In this document: positions 31,072 through 41,400 of the stretch, piece after piece
How positions within the stretch are numbered: the stretch's first letter is position 1
How the letters are laid out: every line of letters starts with the position of its first letter
Virus record (IMG/VR): IMGVR_UViG_3300027741_000084
Span: 1 to 54,465 of that record
Length of the DNA: 54,465 bases
Direction: 5' to 3' (one strand)
Source: a virus
Made by a program: the position numbers and the translations under genes
Notes under the pieces: model-generated
What the model was told of the DNA's origin: nothing
The model's input: only the letters and a program-made list of their open reading frames with translations
The model's database searches: none

Positions 31072-32925
31072 ATGCCTAGTTACGAAAATTTAAGTACTGA
31101 AAAGTTAATTAGAGAACTTAAAGACCGAGATGCGACTATAGATTATCAAGATGGTAAAATTAGAAATCTTCAACGAGCTCAATCTTCAACTCAATCTTCA
31201 TCATTTGAAGAAAGTGCAGACTCTTATAATGTATGGGTGGCAAATCTAGACGGAATTACAAATAAATTACTTTCAACAGCAAAAGAATATAGTGAAGCCA
31301 TAAATCCATTGAATTCAGATGCTTTTGCAAAACTAGACGAATACGGAACAGGACTTCAAGCAACTTTTGGTTTAGGAAAGGAAAGGATGGAAGAGTTCAA
31401 AAAAACCATCGCAGACGTTGCTCCTGAATTAGCTAAGATGGGGATTGACGAAGCCAAAATAGCCGAAAAAGTTGGTGACATAATGAGAGGATTGGGAACT
31501 ACCGCAAGTTTAAGTACAAAAGCTATTACTGAATTAGCGGCGGTGTCAAAAGTTACTGGAGAACAAGAGGAAACTTTAGCTGCCAATTTTAAAGAAGTCG
31601 GAGTATCAATTAATGATGTTGGTTCAGAAATGAAAACAGTAATTGATTACGCTAAAAATGTCGGAGTTTCTGTTAAAGGAGTTTCAAGTGATGTTGTTTC
31701 AAACTTAAACAAAATGAATTTGTATAACTTTGATAACGGTATCAAAGGTTTAGCAACTATGGCGGCAACATCACAAAGAATTGGTCTTAAAATGAGTGAA
31801 GTCTTTTCGTTTTCTGAAAAAATATATAATCCTGAAGGAGCAATAGAAATGGCAGCGGGATTACAAAGACTTGGTGTAACCGCCAGTGGATTGTTAGATC
31901 CTTTAAAGGCAATGGATTTGGCAGCGAATGATCCTGAAGGATTACAAAAAGAAATGATAAATATTACCAAAGAGTTTACAACATTTAATGAAAAAAATGG
32001 TAAATTCGAAATACTTCCAGGTTCTAAAAGAAGGTTAAGAGAAATTGCGAAAGAAATGGAAATACCTGTGGAACAATTGGCAAAAATGTCAATTAACGCA
32101 GCAGACTTTGATATGAAAATGAAACAAATTAAATTTCCTTCATTAGCCGAAGGTGATGAAGAAACAAAACAACTCATTGCCTCAATGGCACAATTAGAAG
32201 GTGGTGTCGCAAAAATACAAGTTAAACAAGAGAGTGGTGAGGTTGTTACAAAGGCTGTTGAAGAATTAACACCACAAGACATTGCCGAATTAAAAAAGGC
32301 AAACGAAGACTCATCTAAAAGTTTGGAAGAGTTGGCGGTAGAACAATTATCAGTTCAAGAACAAACTTTAGCATATTTTAAAAGTGGTGAATTAGCACTT
32401 AAAATGGGAAAAGCGACATCACCTAGTTTAAGTAGATTTTATGGAGCAGTTGCTAAAACCAATCTTGCGGTTGCTAAAAACGTAAGTAAAGCCGTAGGAG
32501 GTACAGAGGGTGTTAGAAATGAAATGCAAAACCTAGCAGGTCCTGCTGAAGGATTAATTAAATCCTTAATGGATGGTAATAAGGCAAATGTTGCAATTTA
32601 TAGTGAACAATTACAAAAAAATACTCAAGATATATTTGATAAATTAGTACCAAAAGGTTCGGCTTTAGTAACAGATATTGCTAAAGACGTTTCTACAACT
32701 TTTGCTGAAACATATAAAAATGTGGGAAATCCTGAAAATAAAGAAACAAAAACAGTAACTCATAAACACGAAGGTACTCTTATTTTGAAGGGAGAAGGTA
32801 ATGTAAACGGTGTGACACAAAGGAACATTAACGATTTATTATCTGACCCGAGTAATGCAAGTCAAACTAATTTCTTGTTGAATGGTGGGTCTGAACCAAG
32901 CGCAGCGACAGGTAAGAAAAATTAG
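31072..32925 (+). CDS. Tape measure protein
   Basis: 617 residues, mainly alpha-helical and Ala/Lys/Glu rich. The N-terminus (LIRELKDRDATIDYQDGKIR) is coiled coil. Long helical repeats follow (SLSTKAITELAAVSKVTGEQ; GVSINDVGSEMKTVIDYAKN; LATMAATSQRIGLKMSEVFS; EMAAGLQRLGVTASGLLDPL), typical of phage tape measures that set the tail length and occupy the tube lumen. The C-terminus (LILKGEGNVNGVTQRNINDL) is a distinct beta-containing end. It directly follows the chaperone and its frameshift extension and has a TATTTAT at 31049. It is shorter than most tape measures of long-tailed phages, which suggests a fairly short tail. Confidence 0.8.
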   Translation: MPSYENLSTEKLIRELKDRDATIDYQDGKIRNLQRAQSSTQSSSFEESADSYNVWVANLDGITNKLLSTAKEYSEAINPLNSDAFAKLDEYGTGLQATFGLGKERMEEFKKTIADVAPELAKMGIDEAKIAEKVGDIMRGLGTTASLSTKAITELAAVSKVTGEQEETLAANFKEVGVSINDVGSEMKTVIDYAKNVGVSVKGVSSDVVSNLNKMNLYNFDNGIKGLATMAATSQRIGLKMSEVFSFSEKIYNPEGAIEMAAGLQRLGVTASGLLDPLKAMDLAANDPEGLQKEMINITKEFTTFNEKNGKFEILPGSKRRLREIAKEMEIPVEQLAKMSINAADFDMKMKQIKFPSLAEGDEETKQLIASMAQLEGGVAKIQVKQESGEVVTKAVEELTPQDIAELKKANEDSSKSLEELAVEQLSVQEQTLAYFKSGELALKMGKATSPSLSRFYGAVAKTNLAVAKNVSKAVGGTEGVRNEMQNLAGPAEGLIKSLMDGNKANVAIYSEQLQKNTQDIFDKLVPKGSALVTDIAKDVSTTFAETYKNVGNPENKETKTVTHKHEGTLILKGEGNVNGVTQRNINDLLSDPSNASQTNFLLNGGSEPSAATGKKN

Positions 32926-32960
32926 TAGGTATATACTCCTTCAAAAAAATACATAATATC

Positions 32961-32967
32961 TATTTAT
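32961..32967 (+). promoter_or_regulatory. TATTTAT element before the 1697-residue gene
   Basis: It ends 13 nt before ATG 32981 and would drive the three-gene baseplate operon. Confidence 0.5.
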
Positions 32968-32980
32968 AGAATAAAGTAGT

Positions 32981-35900
32981 ATGGCCGAAAGTTTTTTATC
33001 GTTTGGTAATTCAGAATCATTTAGGAAACAGTTATTAGTTAGAAACCTAGTACCATATGGTGTGCCCGGAGCTTACACATCACCGTCAAACCCAATTAAT
33101 TACGAAACCAATTTAACCGTAACTAACGTAATTGATTCACCAAATAACTATGTGTCAACGAATTTATTTGCAAAAGATTTATATCCTTTAAATGAATATG
33201 GACCTGAAGGAGGATTTGGTAATCCTATTGGGATTAATAGTATAGCATCAACTAACAATCCCGAAGGAACAAATCAAGGTCCTTATCAACCAAATGACAC
33301 TGTACTAGATGTTGTTAATGAGTTTTATATTGAAACTGCTTACGTCACTAACAAGTGGGGTCCTAGTGGTGGTTATAAAGATTTAGTAATTATCACTGAT
33401 CTACAAAATAATGGAAACATATATCAACCGTATTGGGATCCAGGATATTATAGTTATTCATCATATCCCACTTTTAATATAGTATTCCAAAATGATCCTG
33501 TAGGATCAAATGGTCCTTTATCTTCAGATAGTTTTATTGCACAAATAGGTGCTTCACAATTAAAATTTGCTTTTGATGAAAGAGTTGCTCAAGAACTACA
33601 ACAAGCGACCGTAGGTGTTATTAACTTGGATACAATAAGCGATCCTTTTTCAGCAAGTTTATTAGCGACAGGACAACAACCATTTTTCATAAGAGATTGG
33701 AAAATCACTGTTCCCGAAAATCCTGTTTTAGCTGCCGTTTCATTGGCAAATAGATTAACAGGAACTTATTTTCCTGTTTCATTTATTCCTGGTGATTATT
33801 TTAGTAATGACAACCCAATCAACAAACCACAAACAGAAGCGGCTCTTGGTGTTGCAAATAGTTTGACAGGTGGATTGTTAGCACCAATAATGAACAAATA
33901 CAGAAATCCATCTGAAGTATTTGTTGCAAACACAGGAAACGGACAAAGATCCGCATTATTTTCGGCTTTAGATTATAACTTATATAGACCAGCATATAAC
34001 AGAGGAGTAATTGGAGGGCTTATCGCCAATGCATCTGCTGCTGTTAATAGATTATTCGATCAAGATAAAGCTCAGTCGTCGGGATATTATGTTGGAAGTG
34101 AAAACGCCGAACCATCACAAATAGATGGACCACCAAACCAACTTCCCGTTAATCAATTTGGAGTTCAACAACAGAGTATTGTTTATGGACCTCAAGAATT
34201 GGGTATATTATATGAAGGAAATGAAGAAAAAATAAAATTTGGATTTAAAGGAAAATCATATACTGATGGTGGTGGAACTTCAGGACAATTAGTATGGACT
34301 TCACCAAAATACAAACCAAATGCCGGATTTAGAGCGACAGAAGGAGGAGGTGCCGGAAGTTTAGACGATGAGTTTAATCAAATATCTGCAGATTATTTAC
34401 AATATCAATCAACAGATATTGAGTTCAAACCTGGATCTATTTTATATGAAACACAACAATTAGTAAATTCTGCCGATCAGGTTCAGGGTCAAGCAAGATT
34501 AAAACATGTCGGAACAGCAATTAATCAAGTTTCAAAAGTTTTTAACGATGGATATAAAGAATTAACAAAAGGTTCAAGAGTATTATCATATGTTAATCAA
34601 GCGGATGGAACACAAGCAGGTTTAGAATACTGTAGAGTATTTCAAAAAGATACACCATATTATACTTATGCTGATTTACAAAAAACAGATGGTATTACAA
34701 CCGCAGGAAGAAGAGCGGATTATTCAATATTTGATAACACTTATAATTTGAATATTGCCCCTATCAAAAACCCTGGTTCAACTAATATCGTCGATGGAAA
34801 AGTTAAAAAATATATGTTTTCAATTGAAAACTTGGCATGGAGAACTTCTGACAGACCGGGATATACCTACGATGACCTTCCTGTTTGTGAAAAAGGACCG
34901 AATGGTGGTAGAATTATGTGGTTTCCACCTTATAACTTAAAGTTTTCAGATGATGCAAAACCAGATTTTAATCAAACATCTTTTTTAGGAAGATCAGAAC
35001 CAATTTACACATACAAAAATACAAGTAGATCAGGTCAATTAAGTTGGACAATACTTGTCGATAATCCATCTATGTTGAATACTATTGTAGAAAAACAAAT
35101 GAAAGGTGTTGCAAGAGAAAGAATTCAAAGTGTAATTGATTCGTTTTTTGCTGGATGTACAAAATATGATATGTATGAATTGGGTATAAAATTTAACACA
35201 ATACCAACCAAAGATTTATACACATATCAACAAATATTAAATAATCCTAGACTTACTTCAGAAGAACAAGTCCAAGTTTTACAAAGTTTACCTGTTAATC
35301 AAAATAATACTAACTCGAATAGTTCATCAGGTGCTGACACAAACTCAAACACAACAGGGGAGGGAAATCAAACACAAGATAATACACCTCCAGATTACAA
35401 TTGGAGTTCATATGAAGGACTTGGGTTCTATTTCGAAAACGATGTCCCTGGTGGACCTAATGGAACTAAACCGGGTGAAAACAAAACGCTAGGAACATCG
35501 GCAAGTAATTTTGATGTTTATTACAATCAATATATTGGATTAAAAGGTACATATAATGCCAAAGCACCTCAATATGTAAATTCAAACGGAGAAATATTTA
35601 ATAAGGCGGCAATTCCAAACTTTTTTAGTGAAGTTATTGAAGGAAACTTTAATACAGTTCAAAATGACCTAATGAAAAAAATTGATGATGTTTTGGTAAA
35701 ACGAAATGGAAGTATTACTTTAGAAATGTTAGGATCGGCATCAGCACCACAAGAAAAAGCGTATAACGTTAAATTATCAGAAAGAAGAAATGATTCAGTT
35801 AAAAAATGGTTTTTGAATTACAAATTATCTGACAATCAAACAATACAACAATACGGGGACAAATTCAAAATAATTTTGAATTCACAAGGAGAGGAAACCG

Positions 35901-38074
35901 TTATACCTCAAACAAGAGCAATTGCTTCAGGAACTCCAGAAACAAATGATATTAGTGTTACAAACTCTAAAGGGGGTGACATTTTATCGGCAAGTATTAA
36001 TTGTACTGTTAATAGTTTTGCGGTAACCGACAAAGGAGTAAAAATACCCGATCAAACAACACCAACTGAAGCACAATGGTATAGTGTTCCTGCGATGGCT
36101 TGTAGACGAGTTGTAATTCAAAAAATAACGGCAGTTATAAAACCAAATCCTGTAACACCAAAAGAACCTGTACCAAAAAAGGATGAAAAAGTTAATAATC
36201 CACAAAATCCTTTAACCGCAACAACACAAAGTATTAAACCTGAACCTCAAATTACTGTAGAACAAAAAATTAAGGAAGGAATATCAAAAAAGATATTAAG
36301 AAATCTTTTTACCGAGTGTGATTATTTTGAAATAATTAAAGAAACAAATCCAATGGTGTATGAAACAATAAAAGATAGTATTAAATATTTTAGTCCTACT
36401 TTTCACTCAATGACACCAGAAGGTTTGAATTCAAGATTAACATTTTTACAACAATGTACGAGACCTGGTCAAACCATACCAATCATAGGACCTGATGGAA
36501 GACCAAAATATAACGATGCGTTAAACACATCATTCGGTGCACCACCAATTTTAGTATTGAGAGTTGGTGATTTTTATCATACTAAAATTGTCCCAACATC
36601 ATTAGGTATAGCATATGAGCCAATATTATTGGATATGAACCCTGAAGGTATCGGAGTTCAACCAATGTTAGCAAACATAAGCTTAAGTTTTAATATTATT
36701 GGAGGAATGGGACTAAAAGAACCAGTTCAGGAGCTTCAAAATGCGTTGTCGTTTAATTATTATGCGAACACTGAAATTTTTGATGAAAGAGCTGTGTCGA
36801 CTTATGATACAAGTAAATTGGATAAATACGTGGTTGATAAAATAACAGGAGGACTTCCACCGGTGACACAACAACAACAGGCGGTAATTAACAGCGTTCA
36901 ACCAAAAAAAGGAGGTAGTACTGTAGGTACTATTGTCGACACGACTACTATGGATTATGCTGGATTATATGATTCTTTACAAACTAAACTACAAGAATAT
37001 TTCAAAGCGTATTATGATTCGATAAATAAAACCACTACGGATTATTCTTATGGGGCAACACTTATATCGTTAAAAAATAAAAATTATACTGAAGGTGAAT
37101 TATCCCCATATACAAGCCAAAAAACAAAAACAATCCTCTATGGTAAATCAAATGAGTATCAAGGATTTATAGACAATCTTGTAAAAGAAGTTCAAAAAGA
37201 TATTAATCAAGGAGATAATCCAATACTTAAAGTTGTGAGCGATAGATCAGGTGGTATTACAGGAAAACAAAAAAGAGAACTACAAGAAAAGTTAAAATCA
37301 CAAGTATCAAAAGGTCAAATTGATATTTCAAATACAATAACAAACAATAATACAAATATTGTTCAAGTAGAAACTGATCTTAATTATATTTTTAGACAAC
37401 TCGATGTTGTTGCCTCAAAACTGGACGGAAGTTTATTACAATCCAATGAACCAGTATTGTATGACTTAAGCGGCAACACATTTTTTGATCCTACGGAAAA
37501 TAGTGGATCTATTTTTGATGTTTTTACAAATAAAGTTCCCAAAACAATTGAAGATTTCAATAAATTAATTCTAAGTTTCGATTTTAATCCAGACTTCTTT
37601 AAAAAATCTAATTCAACGTTAGACAACGGAAACGGGTGTAGTTTTGTTGAAGGAAATAGTCAAGGATATTTAGTAAACTGCCCTACTAATAGATATTATA
37701 GTTTGATGTGTCCATACTTTACAAACTCTGAAAAATTTCAAAATATGGTCAATGAATTAATTAGTGGTCCTGAAGTTAAAGGAGATACTAAAGGACTGAC
37801 CGATCAGATAAAAGATGCATGTAATGACTTGAAAAAGGAATATGAAAGTTTTCAAAAATTTTGGACAGATCAATTAAAAAAGATTATTGACGATCAGGTA
37901 TATAAAACAGTAACAACTTGGAAAATACCTGATAACACAATTAAAACGTGTTCATATGTAACACCTGCTGAAGGGGATATAAAACAAAAAACTAAAAGGA
38001 TAAAGGACCTTTACTCAAACATTAATTTAAATGATGATAAAAAATCATTCAACGGAAAAGTAACATTTAACTAA
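32981..38074 (+). CDS. Giant tail-tube-cap/baseplate protein with an OmpA-like domain
   Basis: 1697 residues. The N-terminal third (SFLSFGNSESFRKQLLVRNL) is virion-like but unplaced. Near 625-700, WFPPYNLKFSDD, FLGRSEPIYTYKNTSRSGQL and SWTILVDNPSML resemble the beta-core of tube-cap proteins (gp48/gp54 type). A second related segment near 1195-1260 is YEPILLDMNPEGIGVQPMLA and SFNIIGGMGLKEPVQELQNA. Between them, at ~900-1000, GSITLEMLGSASAPQEKAYN and KLSERRNDSVKKWFLNY match the OmpA/MotB peptidoglycan-binding fold (NxxLSxRRxxxV). A Ser/Asn-rich linker lies at ~780-805. The protein probably caps the tube or lies in the baseplate, with a module that may touch the cell wall. Homology of the long N-terminal part was not recognised. 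Confidence 0.62.
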   Translation: MAESFLSFGNSESFRKQLLVRNLVPYGVPGAYTSPSNPINYETNLTVTNVIDSPNNYVSTNLFAKDLYPLNEYGPEGGFGNPIGINSIASTNNPEGTNQGPYQPNDTVLDVVNEFYIETAYVTNKWGPSGGYKDLVIITDLQNNGNIYQPYWDPGYYSYSSYPTFNIVFQNDPVGSNGPLSSDSFIAQIGASQLKFAFDERVAQELQQATVGVINLDTISDPFSASLLATGQQPFFIRDWKITVPENPVLAAVSLANRLTGTYFPVSFIPGDYFSNDNPINKPQTEAALGVANSLTGGLLAPIMNKYRNPSEVFVANTGNGQRSALFSALDYNLYRPAYNRGVIGGLIANASAAVNRLFDQDKAQSSGYYVGSENAEPSQIDGPPNQLPVNQFGVQQQSIVYGPQELGILYEGNEEKIKFGFKGKSYTDGGGTSGQLVWTSPKYKPNAGFRATEGGGAGSLDDEFNQISADYLQYQSTDIEFKPGSILYETQQLVNSADQVQGQARLKHVGTAINQVSKVFNDGYKELTKGSRVLSYVNQADGTQAGLEYCRVFQKDTPYYTYADLQKTDGITTAGRRADYSIFDNTYNLNIAPIKNPGSTNIVDGKVKKYMFSIENLAWRTSDRPGYTYDDLPVCEKGPNGGRIMWFPPYNLKFSDDAKPDFNQTSFLGRSEPIYTYKNTSRSGQLSWTILVDNPSMLNTIVEKQMKGVARERIQSVIDSFFAGCTKYDMYELGIKFNTIPTKDLYTYQQILNNPRLTSEEQVQVLQSLPVNQNNTNSNSSSGADTNSNTTGEGNQTQDNTPPDYNWSSYEGLGFYFENDVPGGPNGTKPGENKTLGTSASNFDVYYNQYIGLKGTYNAKAPQYVNSNGEIFNKAAIPNFFSEVIEGNFNTVQNDLMKKIDDVLVKRNGSITLEMLGSASAPQEKAYNVKLSERRNDSVKKWFLNYKLSDNQTIQQYGDKFKIILNSQGEETVIPQTRAIASGTPETNDISVTNSKGGDILSASINCTVNSFAVTDKGVKIPDQTTPTEAQWYSVPAMACRRVVIQKITAVIKPNPVTPKEPVPKKDEKVNNPQNPLTATTQSIKPEPQITVEQKIKEGISKKILRNLFTECDYFEIIKETNPMVYETIKDSIKYFSPTFHSMTPEGLNSRLTFLQQCTRPGQTIPIIGPDGRPKYNDALNTSFGAPPILVLRVGDFYHTKIVPTSLGIAYEPILLDMNPEGIGVQPMLANISLSFNIIGGMGLKEPVQELQNALSFNYYANTEIFDERAVSTYDTSKLDKYVVDKITGGLPPVTQQQQAVINSVQPKKGGSTVGTIVDTTTMDYAGLYDSLQTKLQEYFKAYYDSINKTTTDYSYGATLISLKNKNYTEGELSPYTSQKTKTILYGKSNEYQGFIDNLVKEVQKDINQGDNPILKVVSDRSGGITGKQKRELQEKLKSQVSKGQIDISNTITNNNTNIVQVETDLNYIFRQLDVVASKLDGSLLQSNEPVLYDLSGNTFFDPTENSGSIFDVFTNKVPKTIEDFNKLILSFDFNPDFFKKSNSTLDNGNGCSFVEGNSQGYLVNCPTNRYYSLMCPYFTNSEKFQNMVNELISGPEVKGDTKGLTDQIKDACNDLKKEYESFQKFWTDQLKKIIDDQVYKTVTTWKIPDNTIKTCSYVTPAEGDIKQKTKRIKDLYSNINLNDDKKSFNGKVTFN

Positions 38075-38076
38075 AC

Positions 38077-38400
38077 ATGGGATTACAATATTGGAATAGA
38101 TATACAGATTTTTTAATAAATGGACAACAAACTGTTGTTCCGTATGTTCAGTTGCCTTCAAAGACTTCAGACAAAAATTATATATATATTATTGGTCAGT
38201 CTAGGTTGGACAAAATTTCACAACAATTTTATGGATCTCCGTATTTTGGATGGTTGATCCAAGCGGCAAATCCGCAATATTCAGGAAACGAATATGCAAT
38301 ACCTGATGGTGCGGTATTGACAATTCCATTTCCTTTAGTAGCTTCATTACAAGATTATAAAAACTCTTACGAAAACTATTTCTTCTATTATGGTAGATAA
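38077..38400 (+). CDS. 53: Baseplate wedge protein, T4 gp53-like with LysM-type fold
   Basis: 107 residues, about half the length of T4 gp53. The core IYIIGQSRLDKISQQFYGSP, then YFGWLIQAANPQ and AIPDGAVLTIPFP reads as a LysM/tail-X-like domain (I-x-x-G-D-x-L-x-x-I-x-x-x-x-Y-G-S), which is also how gp53 is built. The first ~30 residues (MGLQYWNRYTDFLINGQQTV) are an N-terminal clamp. The start is 2 nt after the preceding stop, and the stop overlaps the start of the 2351-residue gene by 11 nt, so the three genes form one operon. Confidence 0.7.
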   Translation: MGLQYWNRYTDFLINGQQTVVPYVQLPSKTSDKNYIYIIGQSRLDKISQQFYGSPYFGWLIQAANPQYSGNEYAIPDGAVLTIPFPLVASLQDYKNSYENYFFYYGR

Positions 38401-41400
38401 TCAAGAAAATATATTAGTAGAACTTGACTATGATAACATAAGCCTTATTGATCCTAACAAAGTTATTGACGAACAAGGTAATGTTAAAGATAGGTTAGTT
38501 AAACAAGAAGATTTGGTGTATTACGCAAATTTGGAGTGTAATGTTTTGCCAAGGACAAAACTAGCGGTTGGTTCTGCGATGAACGATTCACAAAGAACTA
38601 TATCTGTTGCTAAAATTAATTTTTTGAATCCTGGAAATAAAACATTCATGGACACCGCTTGGTCAGATGAACTAACAGGTAAAGGAACTTTACAAGGTAA
38701 GGGGGTTAATCAACCAAGACAAACGGCAGTAAAAAATCCCAATCAAACTAACGATTATTATATAACTCAAAACTTATGGTCAAACGGAACACCTGGAGCA
38801 GTTGATAATGGATTTTTGGGTATGAAATCAATAAAAATGTCAATTGGAACTGACTTCTTACCCCAAATTGATGTTGAATTAGAAGACATTAAAGGAAGAG
38901 CTCTTTTTGAAAGTGGAAATAATTCCCCATATGCGGCATTTTTCCAACTACCATACCCCCAATTTACTTTAACTCTAAAAGGGTATTACGGAAAGGCAAT
39001 AAAATTTCCAATAATGCTTCAATCGTTCACATCAACGTTTGATCCTGGAACACACAATTTTCAAATAAGATTAAAATTTTACGGGTATAAATATACCCTT
39101 CTATCATACGTTAATTTTGGAGCTCTTATGGCAGTTCCACAAATGTATAGAAACAATGTAACACAAACACCAGTATCTAAAACACAAGGAAATCAACAAT
39201 CAAGTTCTGATACGTTAGCAACAACTTTAAGTGTTAGTCGAGGGTATCAGAAAATGAGAGAAGTTTATTCTGATTATAAATCAAAAGGATTAATACCTGA
39301 TGATTTTCCTGAAATCACATTAAATCAATTAAAATATCGCTTACAGAAATTTATTGATGACGTTCTGAGTCAATTTGAGAAAGAAAATATGGGAGTTTTA
39401 TCCGATATGACTTTGTACACAAATAATTTATTAGCATACCAACAAAAAATATTTTTATACGCAAATGCTTCTTGGTATGGAACTTTTATGGATAGAGATA
39501 ATCCCATTGTCTTAAAAGAAAATTCACAAAATGTTTACATCTTTAAAAAAGAATTAGATGCGAATAAAAGATCTGAAGGTGTAACAAAATTAAAAGGAGA
39601 CATTGAACAATACAATGACGTATTAAATCAAAATGGAGTTTTCGGTATAAACGGAAAATATACAGTTGGTGGAATTACAACAAAATCAAACATTGACGTT
39701 CCAATTAGTTTGAAAACACTACAAAAAAAAATCACAATATCCGACATTGATTTTGTAAAAACATATACCGCACAAAAAAACGCACCAAAAGGAAATTACA
39801 AAGAATCAGATGATGTAATTGTACAATTTAAACAAACGTTACAATCACAATTACTTGTTAATGATAACACCACTTACTTTTTTGAAGGACCGAACTCATT
39901 TATGAGTATAACCGATAACATTGCAAAAACCGCATCTGAAACAAGAAAAAAAGTTGAAACAGAAATAACAGCAAGTTTATCGTCAAAATTCAATTCACAA
40001 GGAAATGGTGGTTTGGGATTTATTCCATCTATAAGAAATGTTTTGGCAGTTTTTTATTGTCAAGGCGAAACGTTTTTGAGACTATTAGACGAGGTTCACA
40101 AAAAGGCTTGGGATCAAAGAGAAAATCAATATAGAAGAGCGGCAATTTTTGGTAACTCATCAACAGCACCAAGTGTTGATTTAAAGACATCAACACAAAA
40201 CAATGAACCAATTTATCCTTGGCCACAAGTGTTAAAGGAATCTGTTGGTGAAGATAATAAAGAAAAATTTGAAATCATCTATCCTGGAGACCAAACGGTT
40301 GCCAACACATATAGAGCATATAGTCCTGAAGTTTGGCCAGAAGTTGAGTTTGTAGAACAATTTATAAAAGGGTATACAGAAAGGCAGTTAAACAACAACG
40401 ACTCAAAAGTGTTTGAAACTAACTTTAAACCATTAAGAATTTCTTTAAATGCGATTGATTTCCCAACAACAAATCAAATATTCCAAAACAAAGAAGAGTC
40501 AAAATATTTTTATGAAATATATGAAAGGTTATTACTAAACTCCTTTTATAGTAATTTTAATAGAAAAAGCGGATATCCTTTGGCAATGTATGAAGTTGAA
40601 TCGGAAGACGAAGCTATAAACATTCTTCAAAGTTTGGGAAGCGACAATCCATTTTTAAGTAAAATATTAAAAGAATACCTTTTGGATTCAAATAATTATG
40701 TTTCATTTTTGAAACATATATCAAACGAAGGACAAGGTGAAAGTTGGCAAACATATATAAGAGGTGAATTTGTTACACCATATATCAAAAACGAGGTTAT
40801 CAATCCAAACCGAATAATTAATAATGAAATATTTAACTCATTAAAATCACAACCCGATGTTTCTTTATCAAGCCCAAAAAATTTAGCAAATATTGATAAA
40901 TATTTAACGGGTAGTTCGGCATCAAATGAGTTTGACTTTATTGACACTTACCCATTGGTTGATTTAAATTGGGATAAAAATAATTTGGCAGATGGTAAAA
41001 GTTTAAATAATGCTAAAGAAGCTTTTGACACAAAACAAGTTATACAATATAACAACATACATAAAACAATAACAAATTTTGGATTATCAACTACAGTAAA
41101 TGACATTAGACCATTTACGTATTTTAATTTTCAAAACTTAAATGTAACACCTGACACAACAAATTTAAAAACTTTTTATAACACAAGAACTTATTTTAAC
41201 CAACTTATAACGGAGGGTAACCTATATTATAGTAATTATTCTAACTATCTCGATGCTAGTCAGACAACATCTATGTTAAACACACCATATTTTATTAACG
41301 CAATTCAAAAAGGGGTTTTTAACTTTAGATATAAACAAACTGATTTAGCACCATATAAGTTAGGTGCTTATTTGTTTTTGAATAGTTTACCTTTGGCAAC

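Noticed and set aside
31647-32282. 211-codon minus-strand open frame
   Set aside because: It lies wholly within the tape measure gene and its Ser/Ile/Phe-rich translation has no domain character. It is the antisense shadow of a Lys/Ala/Glu-rich gene.
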